Positions 59,409 to 64,000 of a stretch of 64,000 bases of DNA are shown piece after piece (position 1 is the first letter of the stretch; every line of letters starts with the position of its first letter). This DNA is from Treponema sp. UBA4873. GTDB taxonomy: Bacteria; Spirochaetota; Spirochaetia; Treponematales; Treponemataceae. The position numbers and the translations under genes were made by a program. Location of the stretch: contig DHDP01000018.1 in assembly GCA_002399405.1 (NCBI GenBank), positions 187,339-251,338 on the forward strand, in the 5' to 3' direction. The notes below the pieces were generated by a model, which saw only the letters and a program-made list of their open reading frames with translations, was not told where the DNA came from and did not search any database.

Positions 59409-60950
59409 TTACTCTGCGCCCGACATGCATGTCTGCATAAGAGTCACGAACAGGTATATTTTTTTGTAGACTTCTATGCCGAGTTCCTTCGGCGGATGAT
59501 CGGCATAGTGTTCGATTTCTTTCCAGTTGATTATCATTTCCGGTGATTTTTTCGTTTCGTCTTCAAGCAGCGACTTGACTGTTTTTCCGATGGTAATCAG
59601 ATTGCGCGTGCTGTCGACGATGAAGGATTTTGCCTGTTCGTTCGCGTCGGTAACGAGCCTGTTTATGACTCCGGCGGAATCCGCGTCGTGCTGAATGCGG
59701 GGCAAGAGCGTTTTTATTTTTATACCGGCGGCACCGTCTTCCGCGAAGTTCTGGTCAAAAGCGGATATAGCTTCCGACGCTGAAAGCAGGTCGTTGTATG
59801 CGTTCGACATAGGCGAGGACAGAGGTGCAGACGCCCATTTTCCCCGTATAAGAATAAGTTCGCTGTATTCGCGTATGTCTTTTTTTACGAATTCAAGGAG
59901 AAATCCCTTAAGATAATTCAGCGGTTCGTAATACAGATAACCGCGCAGATGTTTTTTGACCAGGTTGGAGCTGTTCTGTTCAGTGTAGTTCTTAAGATAC
60001 AGGATAACTGTTGTACTGAACAGCTTGGTAAGAATATCGTTTACCCTGTTATTCTTTTCAGCCGATTCGAGTTTGTGCAGCGCAGCGGTCGCCTCAAGTT
60101 TGAATTTATCAAGGAACGGTTCGACGATGGCCGCCGGCTGTTCCGCGACGACCGGTGTGAAGTCGGGATTTTCCGTAATAAGCTGGACCATCATTTCAAA
60201 AACTTCCGACTGACGGATTGCCTGCAGTTTCGCGACGATTTTTTTCCAGACACCGGGAGAAACAGGTTCGACGCCTTTCATCTCCCTGAACATTTTCATG
60301 AGCGGAGACCAGTCGGTGTCCCCCGTTACGTTCCATGCGACCGTGATGAAATCCTTTAAATCGTCGGCAACATACTCTCCGTTGATTTTGTCGAAGCGTG
60401 GATTGCCGGTAAATTGTTTTTCAACAAGCGTGGAATCGAATTTTTTGAGCATGAAGTAGAAGTCATACATGCAGAAATCTTTGAATGCAAGAAGGTCTTT
60501 ATACAGCTGTTCCGCCGTATTGATGCGGTCAGTTCCGAATTCCCCTTCAAACACATCGAGAGATTCCTTGACCTGCTGTACGAGCTGATTAACGGGAACT
60601 GTTTTGTTTTTTGCAAGAATGGCTTCTTCGGTAAGTTCTTCTTCTATTTTGCGCTGGTTATCGGAAAGCGAATATTCAATGACAAAACGTTTGAACGCAT
60701 TCTGATTCTGCACGTTCTGGAACATGACCTGGACAGGCGTTACGGCTTTGTAAATTTCATATATAAGTTTTGCAAAAGCAGGGAGCACTTCGTTGCTTCC
60801 TGCCCTGTAGAAATGGTAATGTGATTTGGAAAGGCTTTTTGCGATTGCCCTCAGTCTCCGCCGCTTTTCGGCCTCCGGATCTTTTGATCCGAAGAGCGAA
60901 GCAAACAGATTCCGAAAGAAACCGCCGCCTAATGATTCTGTCCTGGCCAT
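59409..60950 (-). CDS. Conserved spirochaete-type protein of unknown function (DUF5312-like)
   Basis: 513 residues, soluble, largely helical and rich in charged residues; opens GFFRNLFASLFGSKDPEAEKRRRLRAIAKSLSKSHYHFY and ends in hydrophobic IYLFVTLMQTCMSGAE. No catalytic motif or membrane segment is evident. It resembles a long protein found next to cell-envelope and energy genes in Treponema, but I recall only the family label with low certainty. The -10 box TATAAT is 8 nt before the ATG and overlaps the rnfB stop region, so it has its own promoter. Confidence 0.6.
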   Translation of the reverse strand: MARTESLGGGFFRNLFASLFGSKDPEAEKRRRLRAIAKSLSKSHYHFYRAGSNEVLPAFAKLIYEIYKAVTPVQVMFQNVQNQNAFKRFVIEYSLSDNQRKIEEELTEEAILAKNKTVPVNQLVQQVKESLDVFEGEFGTDRINTAEQLYKDLLAFKDFCMYDFYFMLKKFDSTLVEKQFTGNPRFDKINGEYVADDLKDFITVAWNVTGDTDWSPLMKMFREMKGVEPVSPGVWKKIVAKLQAIRQSEVFEMMVQLITENPDFTPVVAEQPAAIVEPFLDKFKLEATAALHKLESAEKNNRVNDILTKLFSTTVILYLKNYTEQNSSNLVKKHLRGYLYYEPLNYLKGFLLEFVKKDIREYSELILIRGKWASAPLSSPMSNAYNDLLSASEAISAFDQNFAEDGAAGIKIKTLLPRIQHDADSAGVINRLVTDANEQAKSFIVDSTRNLITIGKTVKSLLEDETKKSPEMIINWKEIEHYADHPPKELGIEVYKKIYLFVTLMQTCMSGAE

Positions 60951-60958
60951 AGCTCCAT

Positions 60959-60985
60959 ATTATATGATATTTTCAACTAGAGCAA
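60959..60985 (-). promoter_or_regulatory. Promoter inside the 3' end of rnfB, leaderless candidate
   Basis: On the minus strand TATAAT (60959-60964) lies 8 nt before the ATG at 60950 and overlaps the rnfB stop codon. TTGCTC (60980-60985) at a 15-nt spacer is the best -35 candidate. No Shine-Dalgarno is present. Confidence 0.5.
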
Positions 60986-61766
60986 GGACATGAGTCGGGC
61001 ATCCTTCGACGCATGTACCGCAGCTGTTGCAGAGTGCGTAATCTACGACGGGAATACCGTCGGTTACTTTTATTGCGCCTTTTTTGCAGACCCGTTCGCA
61101 CTTTCCGCACTTGATGCAGCCTGCTTTGCACGTTTTGAGCACCATGGCCTTGTTTTCGTTCCGGTTCGAACAGAGCGCGACGGCTCCTTTCCGGGAAACC
61201 GGCACTTTGAAAAACAGGTGCATCGGGCATGCCTTAATGCACATGCCGCAGCCGGTGCATTTTTTTGTATCTACGTGCGGAAGGCCGTCGTCTCCCATCG
61301 AGAGCGCGTCGAACCTGCAGACGTCCACGCAGTCGCCGAATCCGACGCATCCCCACTGGCACATCTTTGTTCCGTTCACAGCTTCGTGTGCCGCAGCGCA
61401 GTTTTTTACGCCGTTGTAGAGGCCGCGCGGAATGCAGTTGTCCTTGCAGCCGCGGCAGGCAAGCACGACGACATGATCCTCCGCGTCTACTTTGACGCCG
61501 AGTACTTTTGCGACGGCCTGTGCGGTTTTGACCCCGCCGGCCGCGCATCCGTCGGCAGGCGCCTCGCCTGCTGCGCACGCGGCGGCAAAACCGTCGCATC
61601 CCGGATAACCGCACGCACCGCAGTTTGCACCGGGGAGCACGTCGCGTATCATTTGAGCTTTTTCGTCGACGGGCACTGCGAAGATTTTTTTAAAGAAGCC
61701 GAGCAGTACGCCGATGACGAACGCAAGTATAAAAGCAACTATTACAGCAATAATAACCGTAGTCAT
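60960..61766 (-). CDS. rnfB: Rnf complex subunit B
   Basis: 268 residues. An N-terminal membrane anchor (TVIIAVIVAFILAFVIGVLLGFF) precedes the RnfB [4Fe-4S] motif GANCGACGYPGCDGFAAACAAG; then CRGCKDNCIPRGLYNG, CVGFGDCVDVCRFDAL, CTGCGMCIKACPMHLF, CIKCGKCERVCKKGAI and CNSCGTCVEGCPTHVL supply several more clusters. It is the ferredoxin-facing subunit of the Na+/H+-pumping ferredoxin:NAD oxidoreductase. Gene order here is rnfG-E-A-B reading leftward. Confidence 0.95.
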   Translation of the reverse strand: MTTVIIAVIVAFILAFVIGVLLGFFKKIFAVPVDEKAQMIRDVLPGANCGACGYPGCDGFAAACAAGEAPADGCAAGGVKTAQAVAKVLGVKVDAEDHVVVLACRGCKDNCIPRGLYNGVKNCAAAHEAVNGTKMCQWGCVGFGDCVDVCRFDALSMGDDGLPHVDTKKCTGCGMCIKACPMHLFFKVPVSRKGAVALCSNRNENKAMVLKTCKAGCIKCGKCERVCKKGAIKVTDGIPVVDYALCNSCGTCVEGCPTHVLALVENII

Positions 61767-61782
61767 AAAAATTCTTATTCTC

Positions 61783-62361
61783 CTATTTAATCAGTCCGCT
61801 GAATCCCAGAAAAGACAGCGACAGAAGACCTGCCGTGACGAACAGAATCGGTTTTCCCTGAAGGAATTTCGGAGGTGTTGAACTCTTCATCCGTTCCCGT
61901 ACACCCGACATGATGACGAGCGCAAGCAGGAAGCCGCACGCGGTGCCTGCTGCGTAGACGAGCGACTGAACGTAGTTGTAATTCTTGCTGATGCAGTTGA
62001 GCGTCGTGCCGAGCACCGCGCAGTTCGTCGTGATAAGCGCAAGATATACGCCCATTGCACTGTACAGGCTTGGAATTGATTTTTTCAGATAGAATTCGAC
62101 GAGCTGGACGAGAGCCGCGATGACAAGAATGAAAATAAGCGTTTCGAGAAACTCAAGCTTCAGCGGCACCATAATCCCGTAATAAATCGGATAGGTAACC
62201 GCCGTCGCAAGAATGATGACGAATGTCGTCGCAATGCCCATTCCTGTCGCCTTTCCGGTATCGCTCGTCATACCGATGAACGGACAGATTGCGAGATACT
62301 GGATGAGGACGACGTTGTCGACGAGCATCGACTTAAGAAATATGCTCAGATACTGATTCAT
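61783..62361 (-). CDS. rnfA: Rnf complex subunit A
   Basis: 192 residues, six membrane helices: MNQYLSIFLKSMLVDNVVLIQYLAICPFIGMTSD, ALITTNCAVLGTTLNCISKN with a conserved Cys, and LVYAAGTACGFLLALVIMSGVRERM are NqrE/RnfA signatures. Overlaps rnfE by 4 bases and is followed by rnfB after 16 bp. Confidence 0.95.
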   Translation of the reverse strand: MNQYLSIFLKSMLVDNVVLIQYLAICPFIGMTSDTGKATGMGIATTFVIILATAVTYPIYYGIMVPLKLEFLETLIFILVIAALVQLVEFYLKKSIPSLYSAMGVYLALITTNCAVLGTTLNCISKNYNYVQSLVYAAGTACGFLLALVIMSGVRERMKSSTPPKFLQGKPILFVTAGLLSLSFLGFSGLIK

Positions 62362-62978
62362 TTTGCGTCTCCTTTTTTACCTGCTGCTTTTTTGCTGATT
62401 CCGACGGTGAGTGCGGTAAGCAGTCCGAATACGAAGAATCCGCCCGGTGCCCTCGAGAAGAATCCGATTGTGTACGCCTCGGGCAGAACGCGGATTCCGA
62501 AGAACGTGCCGCTTCCCAGAAGTTCACGCACGAGCGATATGATGAAGAGAACCCACGTATAGCCGAGACCCATGCCTATTGCGTCGAGCGTGGAATCAAG
62601 AACTGTGTTTTTTGAAGCATACGACTCGACCCGTCCCATGATGATGCAGTTGACGACGATGAGCGGCAGAAACACACCGAGCGCCTCCGACAGCGCCGGC
62701 ATGTATGCGTTGAGAAGCAGCTGCACGATCGTCGTAAATGCCGCGATAATGATGATGAAAATGGGGAGCCGGATATCCTCCGGAATCTGCTTCCGGAACA
62801 GACTGATTATTAATTCGCTCATAATGAGGACGAACGTCATTCCAAGCCCCATTCCGATTCCGTTGAATACGCTCGTCGTTACGGCGAGCGATGAGCACAG
62901 TCCGATTGAGAGTACAAGAAGCGGATTCTCTTTGACGAGACCGTTCAGAAATACAGCGAGTTTATTATTTTTTACCAT
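62358..62978 (-). CDS. rnfE: Rnf complex subunit E
   Basis: 206 residues with six helices: NGLVKENPLLVLSIGLCSSLAVTTSVFNGIGMGLG, LPLIVVNCIIMGRVESYASKNTVLDSTLDAIGMGLGYTWVLF and VRELLGSGTFFGIRVLP are RnfE/NqrD hallmarks. It starts 1 base after the rnfG stop, so all four genes are one operon. Confidence 0.95.
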   Translation of the reverse strand: MVKNNKLAVFLNGLVKENPLLVLSIGLCSSLAVTTSVFNGIGMGLGMTFVLIMSELIISLFRKQIPEDIRLPIFIIIIAAFTTIVQLLLNAYMPALSEALGVFLPLIVVNCIIMGRVESYASKNTVLDSTLDAIGMGLGYTWVLFIISLVRELLGSGTFFGIRVLPEAYTIGFFSRAPGGFFVFGLLTALTVGISKKAAGKKGDAK

Positions 62979-62979
62979 C

Positions 62980-64000
62980 CTATTCCTCCTGATAATGCTC
63001 GTTCAGCGTGTATTCCGCGCTGCCGGCCGGAGCTGTTTTACCGCCGTGTTTTTCCATAATAACGGCTGCCTCATATGCGGCGACCTTTACCATGTCGGCA
63101 ACGCAGTCGCTCGAAATGGAAGCGCCCGAAACAACGTCGTAATCTGTTCCCGGACGCAGATTCTGGTCCGCGGACTTTGACGTGAACTGTTTGTAAAAAG
63201 ACGGTACGGCCGTATTCATGCCGAGGTTCGGCGAATCCTGCAGCCGTACGATGCGCGCCCCGAGAATAGTACGGTCCGCGTCGACGGCGACAATGACCGA
63301 CCCGCCGTTTTCGCTGTACGTCTGACCGCTGACTTCGACGGCAGCCGCAACGATTGCGCCGTCCGCGTTTTTAACGAGCGCTTCCCGGTCTATAAGCATG
63401 TTGTGCGGATAGTACGAAGAGTCGAACGGAACGTCTTCCGTAACGGACGTACCGCATATATCCTGTACCGCATCTTCGAACGTGAAAAGAACGGGCTGTT
63501 CTGCAGCCGAAGGAGCATCGCCCGAAGAAGCCGCACCGCCGAATTTTTCCGCGAGATATTCGCCTGCGCTGTATGTGCCCTGCGAGAGCAGATTCGCGAC
63601 GCCTTTGCTCGTGATTGTCGCGCCGGAAACTGCTTCGAACGTTTCGTTTACGACGAAACCGTCGTTTGCGTTTTTGCCCTTGAACTGGTCGTAGAATGTC
63701 GTGCCGCCCTTTGTTTTGTACGACGGATCGTTCGCTTTAAGACCGAAGCCCGGAGAGTCGGTAAGTTCGAGAAACTGCATGCCTGTTACGGTGCGCTTCA
63801 AATCAAGTCCGACGAGAATTGTCGCATGGTCGTATGTCGGGCCGGAAACCTGAACGACTGCCCCGACGACTGTTCCGCCCTGTTTTGCAAGATACATTTT
63901 CGCAATCGTGATTGCGTCGTCGGTACTCGGCTTGTAGTCGGTTACCTCTTCAAACGAATCCGCGTCGGCGAATACCGTTTTCATGCCGGCGTTTGCCTTT
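62980..64000 (-). CDS. rnfG: Rnf complex subunit G, with tandem FMN-binding domains (5' end outside window)
   Basis: The frame is open to the right edge, so the N-terminus is missing; 340 residues are visible. Two FMN_bind domains follow each other: one with VTGMQFLELTDSPGFGLKA ... FEAVSGATITSKGV (SGAT, covalent FMN-Thr), another with ILGARIVRLQDSPNLGMNT ... DYDVVSGASISSDCV, where the acceptor position is Ser (SGAS). Known RnfG proteins have one such domain of about 200 residues, so this one is duplicated. The Ala/Ser-rich linker between them (FGGAASSGDAPSAAEQP) suggests two independently folded lobes. Confidence 0.9.
   Translation of the reverse strand, partial: KANAGMKTVFADADSFEEVTDYKPSTDDAITIAKMYLAKQGGTVVGAVVQVSGPTYDHATILVGLDLKRTVTGMQFLELTDSPGFGLKANDPSYKTKGGTTFYDQFKGKNANDGFVVNETFEAVSGATITSKGVANLLSQGTYSAGEYLAEKFGGAASSGDAPSAAEQPVLFTFEDAVQDICGTSVTEDVPFDSSYYPHNMLIDREALVKNADGAIVAAAVEVSGQTYSENGGSVIVAVDADRTILGARIVRLQDSPNLGMNTAVPSFYKQFTSKSADQNLRPGTDYDVVSGASISSDCVADMVKVAAYEAAVIMEKHGGKTAPAGSAEYTLNEHYQEE

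Overview
The window looks like a chromosomal segment of an anaerobic, moderate-GC spirochaete, most likely a Treponema-type organism. The reasons are an Rnf complex, a class III (anaerobic) ribonucleotide reductase, a hybrid cluster protein, a YjfB-type motility protein and a long spirochaete-style protein next to rnfB. No rRNA, tRNA, CRISPR array, insertion sequence or phage gene was seen.

Layout. 1-4.2 kb: end of an M28 peptidase, then a leftward block of serine hydrolase, MarC, MATE exporter and MarR repressor. 4.7-12.4 kb: a NarL-type two-component pair, a sugar ABC importer (lipoprotein plus two permeases), a GH31 glycosidase and a Nudix hydrolase. 12.5-16.3 kb: VOC protein, hcp with a ferredoxin-like partner, a divergent Crp/Fnr (HcpR-like) regulator, YjfB. 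16.3-26.9 kb: a LytTR/GHKL two-component pair, a domain-inverted membrane GH3, and a GH3 - GtrA - esterase lipoprotein - GT2 operon. 27-40 kb: a complete reductive pyrimidine catabolism locus: ABC importer, dihydropyrimidinase, PreA-like dihydropyrimidine dehydrogenase, M20 amidohydrolase, PucR regulator, class III aminotransferase, iron alcohol dehydrogenase and an omega-amidase-like nitrilase. 40.5-45.8 kb: a D-amino-acid aminotransferase, D-glutamate cyclase-like (DUF4392), PxpBC, UPF0317/DUF1445 and PxpA cluster for D-glutamate and 5-oxoproline. 46-50.8 kb: a Liv-type amino-acid ABC importer. 51-54.5 kb: a GH94 phosphorylase and a PAS-GGDEF diguanylate cyclase. 54.5-57.2 kb: nrdDG with tandem NrdR boxes. 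57.3-64 kb: fructosamine kinase-like protein, a flavodoxin/ferredoxin/cupin fusion, a spirochaete protein, and rnfG-E-A-B.

How it fits together. The organism appears to ferment oligosaccharides (GH31, GH3, GH94, sugar ABC), pyrimidines and amino-acid derivatives. In the pyrimidine locus uracil would be reduced, ring-opened, decarbamoylated to beta-alanine, transaminated to malonate semialdehyde and reduced to 3-hydroxypropionate. The dehydrogenase lacks the FAD/NAD(P)H module, so reduced ferredoxin is an attractive donor, and Rnf lies in the same window.

Most notable observations: the pyrimidine importer's binding lipoprotein is circularly permuted relative to its family; a GH3 enzyme has inverted domain order; about nine genes have a promoter -10 box only 6-10 nt before the start codon and no Shine-Dalgarno, which predicts leaderless mRNAs; the pyrimidine operon is preceded by two promoters each followed by an intrinsic terminator; the Liv operon has a leader with mutually exclusive hairpins and a possible anti-Shine-Dalgarno. 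All functional calls come from reading motifs and context; no database search was run.
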